A stretch of DNA of 47,076 nucleotides from Clostridiales bacterium (GTDB lineage: Bacteria > Bacillota > Clostridia > Peptostreptococcales > Anaerovoracaceae). Numbering within the stretch: position 1 is the stretch's first letter; the number at the start of each line of letters is the position of its first letter. The stretch covers positions 1-47,076 of the forward strand of contig DUVF01000014.1 of the NCBI GenBank assembly GCA_012841165.1. Reading direction: 5' to 3'. The notes beneath the pieces are model-generated. The model was not told the origin of the DNA and ran no database searches. It saw only the letters and a program-made list of their open reading frames with translations. The translations under genes and the position numbers were made by a program. Positions 23,669 to 33,020 of this stretch are shown piece by piece.

Positions 23669-24958
23669 ATGAAAGCAACTCACATCGGAAGAGAAGAAAA
23701 CACTGTCACTTTCAAAATGGATTTCAGCGCCGAAGAATTCGACCAGGCGGTCGACAGAGCCTATAAAGCGGGCAAGGGCAGATTCACGTTAGATGGCTTC
23801 CGCAAGGGCAAGGCGCCGCGTAAACTGATCGAAGCGCGCTACGGCGAAGATGTCTTTTTCGAAGACGCCGTCAACCAGCTGTTCAGCGTATCCTATCCTC
23901 AGGCATTAGATGAACTGAAAATTGAACCGGTCGATCAGCCGGACGCCGAATTCAGCGAGATTAAAGCAGGGCAGGATTTTACGGTCACCTTGAAGGTGGA
24001 CGTGCCGCCTGAAGTGACGGTGCAGGATTATAAAGGACTCAAAAAACCGAAGTTTGAAATCTCTATCAGCGAGGAAGACGTCGATAAGGAAATTGAGCAG
24101 CTGCGCAAGCGCAACGGCAGGATCATAGTGGTCGACCGGCCGGCCAAAGCCGGCGACAGCCTGGTTTTAGACTATGCCGGGTCGGTCGACGGTGTCGCCT
24201 TCGAGGGCGGCACAGCTGAGCGCCAGCCCCTGACGATAGGTTCGGGAACCTTCATTCCCGGCTTTGAAGAACAGCTGATCGGGGCGGTTAAAGGTGAGCA
24301 GCGCGATGTCAAGGTAAAATTCCCGGAGGATTATCCCGAAGAATCTCTGGCCGGCAAAGAAGCGGTTTTCAGCTGCACCGTGCATGAGGTCAAAGAGACG
24401 GAACTGCCCGAGTTGAATGACGATTTCGCCAAGGATGTAAGCGTGTTCGAAACCCTTGAAGAACTGCGGCAGGACGCCCGCAAAAAACTGGAATTTACTG
24501 CCAACGACAAGGCTCTCTATGAAGGCAGGAACGCTGTGTTGGAGCAGCTCTACGACAATCATAATTTCGACATCCCGGAAGGGATGATCCGCAACGAGAC
24601 CGAAAACATGCTCCAGGAACTGGCCCAGCAGCTTAAATACCAAGGCCTCACCATGGAACAGTATCTGCAGTTCATGGGTAAAGATGTGCCCGGTTATAAG
24701 GCCGAATTGCGCAGCGACGCTGTCAAGCGGGTAAAGACCCGCCTGTTAGTAGAAGCGGTGGCGCAGCAAGAAGGTCTTGAAGCCACCGACGAAGACATCG
24801 AAACCGAACTCAGCGGTATGGCCGCCATGTATAAGACCGAGCCGGAGAAAATGAAAGAGATGCTCGGCGGCGCAGGCCGTGAGATGATGAAAAGAGATAT
24901 TCGTCATCGCAAAGCAGTCAATTTTCTGTTTGAAAACGCTGTAATTGAGGAACAATAA
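23669..24958 (+). CDS. tig: Trigger factor
   Basis: This 429-residue ribosome-associated chaperone and prolyl isomerase has three parts. The N-terminal ribosome-binding domain carries the signature GFRKGKAPRKLIEARYGEDV. The FKBP-type PPIase domain (about 160-245) has GDSLVLDYAGSVDGVAFEGG. The C-terminal helical chaperone arms follow. ATG 23669 has AAGGAGG 11 nt upstream; the open frame extends upstream but without an SD. The tig-clpP-clpX-lon-engB order is standard in Firmicutes. Confidence 0.97.
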   Translation: MKATHIGREENTVTFKMDFSAEEFDQAVDRAYKAGKGRFTLDGFRKGKAPRKLIEARYGEDVFFEDAVNQLFSVSYPQALDELKIEPVDQPDAEFSEIKAGQDFTVTLKVDVPPEVTVQDYKGLKKPKFEISISEEDVDKEIEQLRKRNGRIIVVDRPAKAGDSLVLDYAGSVDGVAFEGGTAERQPLTIGSGTFIPGFEEQLIGAVKGEQRDVKVKFPEDYPEESLAGKEAVFSCTVHEVKETELPELNDDFAKDVSVFETLEELRQDARKKLEFTANDKALYEGRNAVLEQLYDNHNFDIPEGMIRNETENMLQELAQQLKYQGLTMEQYLQFMGKDVPGYKAELRSDAVKRVKTRLLVEAVAQQEGLEATDEDIETELSGMAAMYKTEPEKMKEMLGGAGREMMKRDIRHRKAVNFLFENAVIEEQ

Positions 24959-25051
24959 AAGCATGGGTGCAAAATATTTGGCAGTTGTAAAAAGGGGCGG
25001 CAGCAAAGCCCTGGAAAGGGGCGCTGACTGAAGCCCCGGGAAGGAGCCGGA

Positions 25052-25663
25052 ATGGCCTTAGTCCCTGTAGTAATTGAACAAACCAGTCGCGGCGAGCGAT
25101 CATACGATATATATTCGCGCTTGCTCAAAGACCGGGTCATTTTTCTGAGCGAGGAAGTGAATGAGCACACCGCCAGCCTGATAGTGGCGCAGCTGCTCTT
25201 CTTAGAAGCGGAAGATCCGGACCGCGATATCAATTTTTACATCAACAGCCCCGGCGGAGCGATTACTGCCGGCATGGCTATTTACGACACCATGCAGTAC
25301 ATCCGCCCCGATGTTTCAACGATCTGTGTCGGTATGGCCGCCAGCATGGGCGCGTTTTTATTGGCTGCCGGGGCGAAGGGGAAGCGCTTTGCCCTGCCGA
25401 ACGCTGAGATCATGATCCACCAGCCGCTGGGCGGAATGTCCGGCCAGGCCGAAGACTTGCGCATCCACGCCGAGCGCATCATCCGCACCCGGGAAAAGAT
25501 GAACCGCATCCTCAGCGATTTGACCGGCCAGCAGCTGAAGCGGGTCAGCCGGGATACCGACCGCGATTATTTCATGGATGCCGAAGAGGCGGTTGCCTAC
25601 GGGCTGATCGATCGTGTCATCGCCTCCCGTAAGATCAATCAGGACAGCGAGAGCCAGGCTTGA
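25052..25663 (+). CDS. clpP: ATP-dependent Clp protease proteolytic subunit
   Basis: This 203-residue serine protease forms the tetradecameric barrel that works with ClpX. The catalytic triad is Ser98 (GMAASMGA), His123 (MIHQPLGG) and Asp172 (DTDRDYFM). The N-terminus [20 protein letters not shown] is typical, with little or no propeptide. AAGGAG precedes the ATG. Confidence 0.98.
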   Translation: MALVPVVIEQTSRGERSYDIYSRLLKDRVIFLSEEVNEHTASLIVAQLLFLEAEDPDRDINFYINSPGGAITAGMAIYDTMQYIRPDVSTICVGMAASMGAFLLAAGAKGKRFALPNAEIMIHQPLGGMSGQAEDLRIHAERIIRTREKMNRILSDLTGQQLKRVSRDTDRDYFMDAEEAVAYGLIDRVIASRKINQDSESQA

Positions 25664-25687
25664 TGAAAAGGCAGAAAGAGGAGTGAA

Positions 25688-26998
25688 ATGGGAAAATACG
25701 ATGAATCCAAGCAATTAAAATGTTCGTTCTGCGGCAAGCCGCAAGATCAGGTGCGCCGTTTGGTGGCCGGACCGAACGTCTTTATATGCGATGAGTGCAT
25801 CGAATTGTGTCAGGATATCATCCGGGAAGAATTGGCTAACAGCGGCGCGGCGGGCGCTAATTTAGACTTGGCCAACTTACCGAAGCCAATTGAGATTGCC
25901 GAACTTCTGTCTGAATATGTGATCGGCCAGGAAGCTGCCAAAAAGGTCCTGGCGGTGGCGGTCTACAATCATTATAAGCGCATAGGCGCGATGAGCGCTA
26001 TGAGCAATAAAAAGCTGATAGAATCAGACGACGACGACGAGGTTGAACTGCAAAAGAGCAACATCGTCATGATCGGACCGACCGGCTCTGGCAAGACGCT
26101 TTTGGCGCAGACGCTGGCCCGCATCCTTAATGTACCCTTTGCGATCGCCGACGCGACCGCTTTGACCGAAGCCGGCTATGTCGGCGAAGATGTGGAAAAC
26201 ATCCTGCTCAAACTGATTCAGGCAGCCGATTACGATATCGACAAGGCACAGCAGGGCATAATCTATGTCGACGAGATCGACAAGATCGCTCGAAAAACGG
26301 AAAATCCCTCGATCACCCGCGATGTCAGCGGCGAGGGTGTTCAGCAAGCCTTGCTGAAGATACTTGAAGGAACGGTGGCCAGTGTTCCGCCTCAGGGCGG
26401 CCGCAAGCATCCGCACCAGGATTTCATCCAGTTTGACACGACCAATGTCCTGTTTATTTGCGGCGGCGCTTTCGACGGACTGGACAAGATCATCCAGCGG
26501 CGGATCGGCGAAAAGACGATCGGCTTCAACTCCGACATAAAATCGACCAAAGAGGCCGGGGCGGAGCTGTTGCACCAGATACAGGCAGAAGATCTGCTCA
26601 AGTATGGTCTGATTCCTGAATTTGTCGGCCGGCTGCCGGTCATTGTGACGTTAGATGAATTATCGAAAGAAGCGTTGGTGCGCATCATCCGCGAACCGAA
26701 AAACGCGATCTTGAAACAATACCGCAAGCTGTTTCAGATCGACGGCGTTGAATTAGAAATGGAAGACGAGGCAATCGTCCGGGTGGCTGAAAAAGCGCTC
26801 GAACGCAAGACCGGAGCCCGTGGTCTGCGCAGCATCCTGGAGCAGATCATGACGGATATTATGTACGAGATTCCATCCCGGACGGATATTCGCAAGTGCA
26901 TCGTCACTAAAAGCACGATTGACCACAATACAGGGCCTACGCTGGTACTGAGCGAGGCCAAACCGATCGACAAAGGCAAAAAAGAAGAGACTGCGTAA
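25688..26998 (+). CDS. clpX: ATP-dependent Clp protease ATPase subunit ClpX
   Basis: This 436-residue AAA+ unfoldase feeds ClpP. The N-terminal zinc finger is [11 protein letters not shown]...CDECIELC, Walker A is [12 protein letters not shown] and Walker B is [19 protein letters not shown] is the pore loop, and the sensor-2 region [12 protein letters not shown] is near the end. The ClpP-docking IGF-like loop appears as KTIGFNSD. It lies 24 bp after clpP. Confidence 0.98.
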   Translation: MGKYDESKQLKCSFCGKPQDQVRRLVAGPNVFICDECIELCQDIIREELANSGAAGANLDLANLPKPIEIAELLSEYVIGQEAAKKVLAVAVYNHYKRIGAMSAMSNKKLIESDDDDEVELQKSNIVMIGPTGSGKTLLAQTLARILNVPFAIADATALTEAGYVGEDVENILLKLIQAADYDIDKAQQGIIYVDEIDKIARKTENPSITRDVSGEGVQQALLKILEGTVASVPPQGGRKHPHQDFIQFDTTNVLFICGGAFDGLDKIIQRRIGEKTIGFNSDIKSTKEAGAELLHQIQAEDLLKYGLIPEFVGRLPVIVTLDELSKEALVRIIREPKNAILKQYRKLFQIDGVELEMEDEAIVRVAEKALERKTGARGLRSILEQIMTDIMYEIPSRTDIRKCIVTKSTIDHNTGPTLVLSEAKPIDKGKKEETA

Positions 26999-27006
26999 CA
27001 ACGAAT

Positions 27007-27034
27007 AACAGACGGCTTCAGCCGCCTGTTTTTT
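27007..27034 (+). terminator. Terminator after clpX
   Basis: AACAGACGGCT and AGCCGCCTGTT form an 11-bp stem with one A-C mismatch and a 2-nt turn, running into TTTTTT. It separates clpX from lon. Confidence 0.75.
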
Positions 27035-27070
27035 CGCAGGAGACACGGTCAGTATAGAAAGGAGGATACA

Positions 27071-29566
27071 ATGGCAGAAATTAAACGAAGGAAACAACGA
27101 TTGGGTAATCCAGATGAGATAGATGAGCAGGCAGGCCTGGAGATAGAGGATGGCGAGATCGAAGACGATGACGACATGTCGGTAGACGTAATGCCGATGA
27201 TACCGCTGCGTGGTCTGACAATCTTTCCGTCAATGGTGCTGCACTTCGACATCGGTCGGGAAAAATCCATCAGCGCGCTGGAAAAGGCTATGATGATGAA
27301 CCAGACGGTATTTTTGTCGACCCAGATGAACCCCGATCTCGACCTGCCGACTCGCGATGACTTTTATAGGATCGGCACGGTAGCTAAGATCAAGCAGATG
27401 CTTAGGCTGCCGGGTGACACCATCCGGGTACTGGTGGAAGGTATCAGCCGGGGCGAGATTTTGGAATTCGTCTTTGAAGTGCCCTATTTCAAGTGCCGGG
27501 TGAAGGAAATTCCCGAAGAAGAGCATGATGTCATATCGCCGACCATCGTCGCCCTGATGCGCACGGTGCTGGCTTCTTTTGAAGAATATCTGAACATCAA
27601 CCCCAAGATCTCAGAGGATATCTTCCCCTCGGTCGCTTCGGTGGAGCAGCCGGGCCGGCTGGCGGACGTCATCACTTCGCATCTGGACATAAAAATAGAA
27701 GAAAAACAGCAGGTGCTGGAAGCATTTTCAGTCGAGGAACGCTTAGAGCTGCTGAATTCGATCCTCACCAAAGAGATAGAGATCCTCAATATTGAGCACG
27801 CCATCACCAGCAAGGTGCGCACCCAGATCAACAAGAGCCAGCGTGAATATTATCTGAAGGAACAGCTGCGAGTCATCCAGGAAGAACTGGGCGAAGACGC
27901 GGACATCGAAGATGAGATCACTGAATGGCTGGTGCAGCTGAAAAAACTGCAGCTGCCGGAAGGCATCCACAACAAGGTGGAAAAAGAGATCAAGCGGATG
28001 AAGAAGATTCAGTCGTCTTCTGCGGAAGGCGGCGTCATCCGGACCTATGTGGAGTGGATCCTGTCGCTGCCCTGGAACAAGACGACTAAGGACAATTTAG
28101 ACATCGGGGTGGCCGAAACGATCCTGGACAAAGATCACTATGGCCTGGATAAGGTGAAAGAACGCATTTTGGAATATCTGGCGGTGGTGCAGCTGTCAAA
28201 GGGGCTGAAGGGCCCCATCCTGTGCCTGGTAGGGCCTCCGGGCACAGGCAAGACCTCAGTGGCCCGCTCGATTGCCCGGGCGATGAACCGCAAGTTCGTG
28301 CGCATGTCGCTGGGCGGCGTCCGTGACGAGGCGGAGATACGCGGGCACCGGCGGACCTACATTGGCGCCATCCCCGGCCGGGTAATTTCGGCGATCAAGG
28401 AATCCGGCGTTAACAATCCGGTCTTTCTCTTCGATGAGGTGGACAAGATCGGCGCTGATTTCCGGGGCGATCCGGCGTCAGCTCTGCTGGAGGTGCTCGA
28501 TCCGGAACAAAACAAAGAATTTACCGACCACTATTTAGAAATACCCTTTGATCTTTCGAAGGTCATGTTCATCACTACCGCTAATACGACGGACACCATC
28601 CCCCGGCCTTTGCTCGACCGGATGGAAGTGCTGGAAGTGAGCGGCTATACCGAAGAAGAGAAGGTCAACATCGCCAAAACCTATCTGGTACCGAAGAAGC
28701 TCAAGGAGCACGGCCTGACCAAAGAAAATCTGGTCATCTCGGAAACCGCTGTCCGCGCCATCATCAATCACTACACCCGCGAGTCGGGCGTGCGCAACTT
28801 AGAACGGGAGATCGCCAATGTTTGCCGCAAGGCAGCCCGCCAGCTGGTGGAAAAGCAGCGGACGGCAATGCGCGTGAACGCCGCCAATTTAGAGAAGTAT
28901 CTTGGCAAAAAACGCTTCCACTACGATAAAATCGAAGGGAAAAATGAAGTCGGCGTCGCCACCGGCCTGGCCTGGACCATAGTCGGCGGAGAAACACTGG
29001 AGATCGAGACCGGCGTCCTGCCGGGCTCCGGCAATCTGGTGCTGACTGGCCAGCTGGGCGAAGTGATGCAGGAGTCCGCCAAAGCAGGATTCAGCTATAT
29101 CCGCAACCGGGCCGATTCGCTCGGCCTGCCGGCGAAATTCCATAAAGAAAACGACCTGCACATCCACATTCCGGAGGGAGCGACCCCCAAAGACGGGCCT
29201 TCCGCCGGCGTGACCATGGTTACCTCAATGGTGTCGGCGCTGACAGGCCTGCCGGTGCGGCGCGACATCGCCATGACCGGCGAGATTACGCTGCGGGGCA
29301 AGGTGCTGCCGGTCGGCGGCATTCGGGAAAAGGTGCTGGCGGCGCATCGGGCAGGCATCAACAAGGTTCTGCTGCCGAAGGAGAATGAGGTCGACATCGA
29401 AGAAATACCGGCCAATGTCCGGCGCAAGCTGCAGTTTGTGCTGGTTAACAATATCGACCAGGTGCTGGACGAAGCGCTGGTAAAAGATAATGCCTTGGCC
29501 GGCGATAAACCGAAGCGCACCCGCAAGCCGGCGGCAGATAAAGAAGTTGCGCCCACCGCCGTATGA
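27071..29566 (+). CDS. lon: ATP-dependent Lon protease
   Basis: This 831-residue LonA degrades misfolded and regulatory proteins in the cytoplasm. The substrate-binding N-domain (PLRGLTIFPSMVLHFDIGR) is followed by the AAA+ module with Walker A GPPGTGKTSVAR and Walker B PVFLFDEVDKI. The protease domain has the Ser/Lys dyad (DGPSAGVTM and REKVLAAHRAG). About 40 acidic residues precede the N-domain. AAAGGAGG lies before the ATG. The stop overlaps the engB start (ATGA). Confidence 0.98.
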   Translation: MAEIKRRKQRLGNPDEIDEQAGLEIEDGEIEDDDDMSVDVMPMIPLRGLTIFPSMVLHFDIGREKSISALEKAMMMNQTVFLSTQMNPDLDLPTRDDFYRIGTVAKIKQMLRLPGDTIRVLVEGISRGEILEFVFEVPYFKCRVKEIPEEEHDVISPTIVALMRTVLASFEEYLNINPKISEDIFPSVASVEQPGRLADVITSHLDIKIEEKQQVLEAFSVEERLELLNSILTKEIEILNIEHAITSKVRTQINKSQREYYLKEQLRVIQEELGEDADIEDEITEWLVQLKKLQLPEGIHNKVEKEIKRMKKIQSSSAEGGVIRTYVEWILSLPWNKTTKDNLDIGVAETILDKDHYGLDKVKERILEYLAVVQLSKGLKGPILCLVGPPGTGKTSVARSIARAMNRKFVRMSLGGVRDEAEIRGHRRTYIGAIPGRVISAIKESGVNNPVFLFDEVDKIGADFRGDPASALLEVLDPEQNKEFTDHYLEIPFDLSKVMFITTANTTDTIPRPLLDRMEVLEVSGYTEEEKVNIAKTYLVPKKLKEHGLTKENLVISETAVRAIINHYTRESGVRNLEREIANVCRKAARQLVEKQRTAMRVNAANLEKYLGKKRFHYDKIEGKNEVGVATGLAWTIVGGETLEIETGVLPGSGNLVLTGQLGEVMQESAKAGFSYIRNRADSLGLPAKFHKENDLHIHIPEGATPKDGPSAGVTMVTSMVSALTGLPVRRDIAMTGEITLRGKVLPVGGIREKVLAAHRAGINKVLLPKENEVDIEEIPANVRRKLQFVLVNNIDQVLDEALVKDNALAGDKPKRTRKPAADKEVAPTAV

Positions 29567-30171
29567 TCATCCGTCAAGTCGAGCTGGTCGCCGTGACCGA
29601 CCGGCCGGCCGGCTATCCGCCGGCGGATCGGCCGGAGATTGCCTTCGCCGGCCGTTCCAACGTCGGCAAATCATCGCTCATAAACCTGCTGCTGGGCCGG
29701 CGCATCGCCAAAGTCAGCGGCAGCCCGGGCAAGACGCGGACGATCAACTTTTACGAGGTCAACGGCCGTTTTCGCATTGTCGACCTGCCCGGATACGGCT
29801 ATGCTAAAGTCTCCCGGTCGGTCAGTGAAAGCTGGGGCCCGATGATAGAAACTTTTCTCAGGGAGCGGCCGAATTTGCTCAAAGTCGTCCAGCTGGTCGA
29901 TATCCGGCACGCGCCAACGGTGCAGGACAGGCAGATGATAGACTGGGCTCGCCACTATGGCTGCGCCGGACCTGTGATCGCCACCAAGGCCGATAAACTG
30001 TCGCAGAATCAGATTCAGAAAAACCTGAAAATCATTCGAAATGTCCTCGACCTGACAGACGACGACCGTCTGCTGCCGGTTTCGGCGCTCAAGCGGACCG
30101 GCGTCGCCGCGGTCTGGGAAGAGATCGAAGTCTTGCTCGAAAGTGAGATACTGTTGAAAGAAGGATCATAA
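29563..30171 (+). CDS. engB: Ribosome biogenesis GTPase EngB/YsxC
   Basis: This 202-residue GTPase is needed for assembly of the 50S subunit. The G motifs are GRSNVGKSS (G1), TRTINF (G2), DLPGYGYAK (G3), TKADKLS (G4) and VSALK (G5). It overlaps lon by 4 bp, the usual lon-ysxC arrangement. Confidence 0.97.
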   Translation: MIIRQVELVAVTDRPAGYPPADRPEIAFAGRSNVGKSSLINLLLGRRIAKVSGSPGKTRTINFYEVNGRFRIVDLPGYGYAKVSRSVSESWGPMIETFLRERPNLLKVVQLVDIRHAPTVQDRQMIDWARHYGCAGPVIATKADKLSQNQIQKNLKIIRNVLDLTDDDRLLPVSALKRTGVAAVWEEIEVLLESEILLKEGS

Positions 30172-30174
30172 GAG

Positions 30175-30519
30175 ATGCATTTTCTGTTTTGGCGGGCGCT
30201 GTTCCGGCGGATCAGGGCGATTCCTTCATATTTCAAAGATCGCACCGTTGCCTGGTGGAAAAAAGCCATTTTGGGCGGCGGTATCCTTTATATGCTGTCT
30301 CCGGTCGACCTGATCCCCGAACCGGTTTTATTGCTGGGAGTGCTCGATGACCTTGCCATCATCGGCTTTATCTTGTATTATTTGAGAGACGAACTTGATC
30401 GCTACTGGCTGGGTGAAAAACCGATCGACCCGGCCAAACGCTTTCGCGGTAAAAAGATTATCGAAGACGTCGATTATACAGTCGAGGATGAAGCCGGGCA
30501 AGCCGGAAAAAAGAACTGA
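30175..30519 (+). CDS. DUF1232 (YkvA-type) small membrane protein
   Basis: This 114-residue protein carries the DUF1232 core LYMLSPVDLIPEPVLLLGVLDDL at about residues 40-62 (split here: LYMLSPVDLIPEP, LLGVLDDL). Two hydrophobic stretches flank it, and the tail is charged. The family is widespread and its role is unknown. It lies 3 bp after engB, so it is very likely in the same transcript. Confidence 0.88.
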   Translation: MHFLFWRALFRRIRAIPSYFKDRTVAWWKKAILGGGILYMLSPVDLIPEPVLLLGVLDDLAIIGFILYYLRDELDRYWLGEKPIDPAKRFRGKKIIEDVDYTVEDEAGQAGKKN

Positions 30520-30574
30520 TGCCGGAGCGGATCCAACGGCATAGCGACATTAAAATGAAGACGGAGAATCAAAA

Positions 30575-31108
30575 ATGAGCTACGCTTCCGGAGAAGTGCT
30601 GATCACCGAAGAAGAACTGCAAAACCGGGTAAGAGAGCTGGGCGAGCAGATTTCCCATGACTATGAAGGCGAAAGGATAATCGCGATCTGTGTTTTGAAA
30701 GGCGCCGTGGTCTTCATGAGCGATCTCATTCGCACCCTGACCGTCGATACGATGATAGATTTCATGGCGGTCTCCAGTTACGGCGCTTCTACCAAGAGCA
30801 CCGGTGTGGTGCGGATCCTGAAGGACCTCGATTCGAACATCGAGGGCGAAAACGTTCTAATCGTTGAAGACATCATCGACTCCGGCCTGACACTCAAATA
30901 TCTGAAAGATTATCTGAAAGCCCGCAAGCCTAAATCTGTGCGCATCTGCACGCTGTTAGACAAGCCGGAACGCCGGAGCACCGACATTGTGCCCGACTAC
31001 ATCGGTTTTTCGGTCGAAAACCGTTTCATCGTCGGTTACGGGCTGGATTACAATCAGCTTTACCGTAACCTGCCTTACATCAGTTGTCTCGAAGAAGTTA
31101 AAGCATAG
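30575..31108 (+). CDS. hpt: Hypoxanthine phosphoribosyltransferase
   Basis: This 177-residue purine salvage enzyme makes IMP/GMP from hypoxanthine/guanine and PRPP. The PRPP motif is VLIVEDIIDSGLTLKYL. The N-terminal LKGAVVFMSDL loop and the flexible SSYGAST loop are present, as is the C-terminal VGYGLDYNQLYRNLPYI. The length is normal. It begins a salvage-flavoured group with pduL and deoC. Confidence 0.96.
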   Translation: MSYASGEVLITEEELQNRVRELGEQISHDYEGERIIAICVLKGAVVFMSDLIRTLTVDTMIDFMAVSSYGASTKSTGVVRILKDLDSNIEGENVLIVEDIIDSGLTLKYLKDYLKARKPKSVRICTLLDKPERRSTDIVPDYIGFSVENRFIVGYGLDYNQLYRNLPYISCLEEVKA

Positions 31109-31137
31109 ATATTTTTATTTTCTAACGGAGGGTCATT

Positions 31138-31710
31138 ATGTCATACCAGGTTACCATCGGATTATCCAACAAACATCTTCATTTGAGCGAAGAGGATCTG
31201 ACAGCGCTGTTCGGTAAAGATCAGAAACTCGTTCCCTTCAAGGATCTGGTTCAGCCGGGACAGTTTGCCAGCGAACAGAAGGTCGATATCGTAGGGCCGA
31301 AAGGCACTTTGAAAGGCATCCGCATTTTGGGCCCAACCCGTCCGGAAACGCAGGTTGAGCTTTCCCTGACCGACGCCCGCACTATCGGCATAGATATCCC
31401 GGTTCGTGAATCCGGTAAACTTGACGGTACGCCCGGCGTCAAGCTGGTTGGCCCGGCCGGTGAAGTCGAACTGAAAAGAGGCGTTATCGCAGCGCTCAGA
31501 CATGTCCATCTGTCGCCGGCTCAGGCAAAAGAAGCCGGGGTCAAGGATAAGCAGATTGTTAAGATCAAGGTCGGCGGAGAGCGCGGAGTGATCTTCGAAA
31601 ATGTGCTGGTGCGTTCCGGTGACGGCCATGAAGCAGAGATTCATTTCGATACCGATGAAGGCAACGCCGCCGGTTTGAAGAGTGGAGATATCGGCGAGAT
31701 CATTGCCTGA
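31138..31710 (+). CDS. PduL-type phosphate acyltransferase
   Basis: This 190-residue enzyme interconverts acyl-CoA and acyl phosphate. Zinc-binding histidines are visible in GLSNKHLHLSEED and ALRHVHLSPAQAKEAG, and a third motif IHFDTDEGNAAGL is near the C-terminus. There is no N-terminal encapsulation peptide, and no microcompartment shell genes are nearby, so this is probably a cytosolic housekeeping phosphotransacetylase. GGAGGGTC precedes the ATG. The gene lies 6 bp before deoC, whose product acetaldehyde could feed acetyl-CoA to it. Confidence 0.93.
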   Translation: MSYQVTIGLSNKHLHLSEEDLTALFGKDQKLVPFKDLVQPGQFASEQKVDIVGPKGTLKGIRILGPTRPETQVELSLTDARTIGIDIPVRESGKLDGTPGVKLVGPAGEVELKRGVIAALRHVHLSPAQAKEAGVKDKQIVKIKVGGERGVIFENVLVRSGDGHEAEIHFDTDEGNAAGLKSGDIGEIIA

Positions 31711-31716
31711 TCATCT

Positions 31717-32400
31717 ATGGAAATCAATCGCTATATCGATCATACCATGCTGAAAGCAGACGCTTCGCGGGCAGAGATCGAACAACTCTGCCGCGAGGCG
31801 ATTGATTATGGTTTTTACGCGGTCTGCGTCAACTCCGCGAATGTGGCGCCGGCGCGCACGTTGTTGGCCGGCAGTCCGGTCAAGATCGCCAGCGTGGTCG
31901 GGTTTCCGCTGGGCGCCATGCACAGCGACGCCAAGGCCGCCGAAGCGGCCATTGCCGCCGCCGAAGGCGCCGCGGAGATCGATATGGTGCTTTCGGTCGG
32001 CTATCTTAAAGACGGTCACTACGACCAGGTGCAGAGCGACATTGCCCGGGTCGTGCGGGCCGCCGCCGACCACGGAGCGATCGTCAAAGTCATCCTGGAG
32101 ACCTGCCTGCTGAGCGATGATGAGATTGTGCGGGCCTGCCGGCTGGCTCATAAAGCCGGAGCGGCCTTTGTCAAGACCTCAACCGGCTTTTCGACCGGCG
32201 GGGCGACCATTGAACATGTAAGGCTTATGAAGCAGACAGTGGGGGACACCCTGCAGGTCAAGGCTTCCGGCGGCATTCGCACTTATGAACAGGCGCTGGC
32301 CATGATAAAGGCCGGCGCGGATCGGATCGGCGCTTCCCGATCAGTAGAGATCGTGGAGGCGTCATCGTTGTCTGGAGGGAACCATGGATCCGCAAACTGA
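31717..32400 (+). CDS. deoC: Deoxyribose-phosphate aldolase
   Basis: This 227-residue class I aldolase cleaves 2-deoxyribose 5-phosphate to glyceraldehyde 3-phosphate and acetaldehyde. The Schiff-base Lys153 lies in FVKTSTGF, and Lys182 of the proton relay lies in KASGGIR. YIDHTMLKADA and VVGFPLGAM are the other signatures. Its end overlaps the next gene by 17 bp. Confidence 0.97.
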   Translation: MEINRYIDHTMLKADASRAEIEQLCREAIDYGFYAVCVNSANVAPARTLLAGSPVKIASVVGFPLGAMHSDAKAAEAAIAAAEGAAEIDMVLSVGYLKDGHYDQVQSDIARVVRAAADHGAIVKVILETCLLSDDEIVRACRLAHKAGAAFVKTSTGFSTGGATIEHVRLMKQTVGDTLQVKASGGIRTYEQALAMIKAGADRIGASRSVEIVEASSLSGGNHGSAN

Positions 32401-32893
32401 TGTTCGGAGCGCCGAACTATGGATCGACGCCTGTCTAACCTTTTCCAATGACAGTTACGGACTGCTGAAGCTGACAGCGGGGGAGGGCTGCAATGTCGTG
32501 CCGTCGCTGGCCGAAGTGGAGAGCGAGCGCGGCATATCTATGCGCATCGACGGCAAGGCAGCGCCCATTTCCATGCCAGAGCAGGGTATAAACGCCATCA
32601 TAGGTCTATGCGAGTTGCTTTCCGACCAGCCGGTGCTCCAGGATAAACGCTTCTCTCGCCTGATCAACTGGTACAAAAATGAAGACAGCGACCGCTTAGA
32701 GTTTCCGCTTCCGGAAACCGCCGAACAGGCCGTCGCGGTGCCCGCCCGCTTGTGGATGGAAGGCGATGACATCAAACTGGTGATCAGCTTCAGGCCGGCG
32801 CCCGGCATCAACCATAGCGATATAGAAAAGGTGCTGAACGATTTGGGGCGGCGCTATCAGTTCAGCTATGAGTTACATAGTAGCGAAAAGTAG
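32384..32893 (+). CDS. Orphan M20-peptidase lid-domain-like protein
   Basis: This 169-residue protein resembles, by eye, only the lid/dimerisation domain of PepV-like M20 dipeptidases. EGCNVVPSLAEVE matches the NVVP segment, and DGKAAPISMPEQGINAI matches the GKAAHGSMPE-GVNAI motif. The C-terminal VISFRPAPGINHSDIEKVL matches the closing strand-helix. The metal-binding catalytic domain is entirely absent, and the His of the GKAAHGS motif is replaced (Pro-Ile). GGAGG and a 17-bp overlap couple it to deoC. It could be a regulatory or dimerising remnant. Confidence 0.65.
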   Translation: MDPQTDVRSAELWIDACLTFSNDSYGLLKLTAGEGCNVVPSLAEVESERGISMRIDGKAAPISMPEQGINAIIGLCELLSDQPVLQDKRFSRLINWYKNEDSDRLEFPLPETAEQAVAVPARLWMEGDDIKLVISFRPAPGINHSDIEKVLNDLGRRYQFSYELHSSEK

Positions 32894-32957
32894 CGAGAAT
32901 GTAAGCTGGCTGGTTGATAAAAAATGGTTAAAGAGTTAGTAAAGTGTTCAAATAATC

Positions 32958-32986
32958 TTGCATAGCGGCTCTTTGAGTGATAATAT
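32958..32986 (+). promoter_or_regulatory. Putative promoter of the membrane-anchored protein gene
   Basis: TTGCAT (32958-32963), a 17-bp spacer and TAATAT (32981-32986) lie about 35 bp before GTG 33021. A TTG codon at 32958 would start the long reading of the next ORF, but it lies in this -35. Confidence 0.55.
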
Positions 32987-33020
32987 AAATGATATTGTAG
33001 ACAGTAGAGGCATGTTTTTG

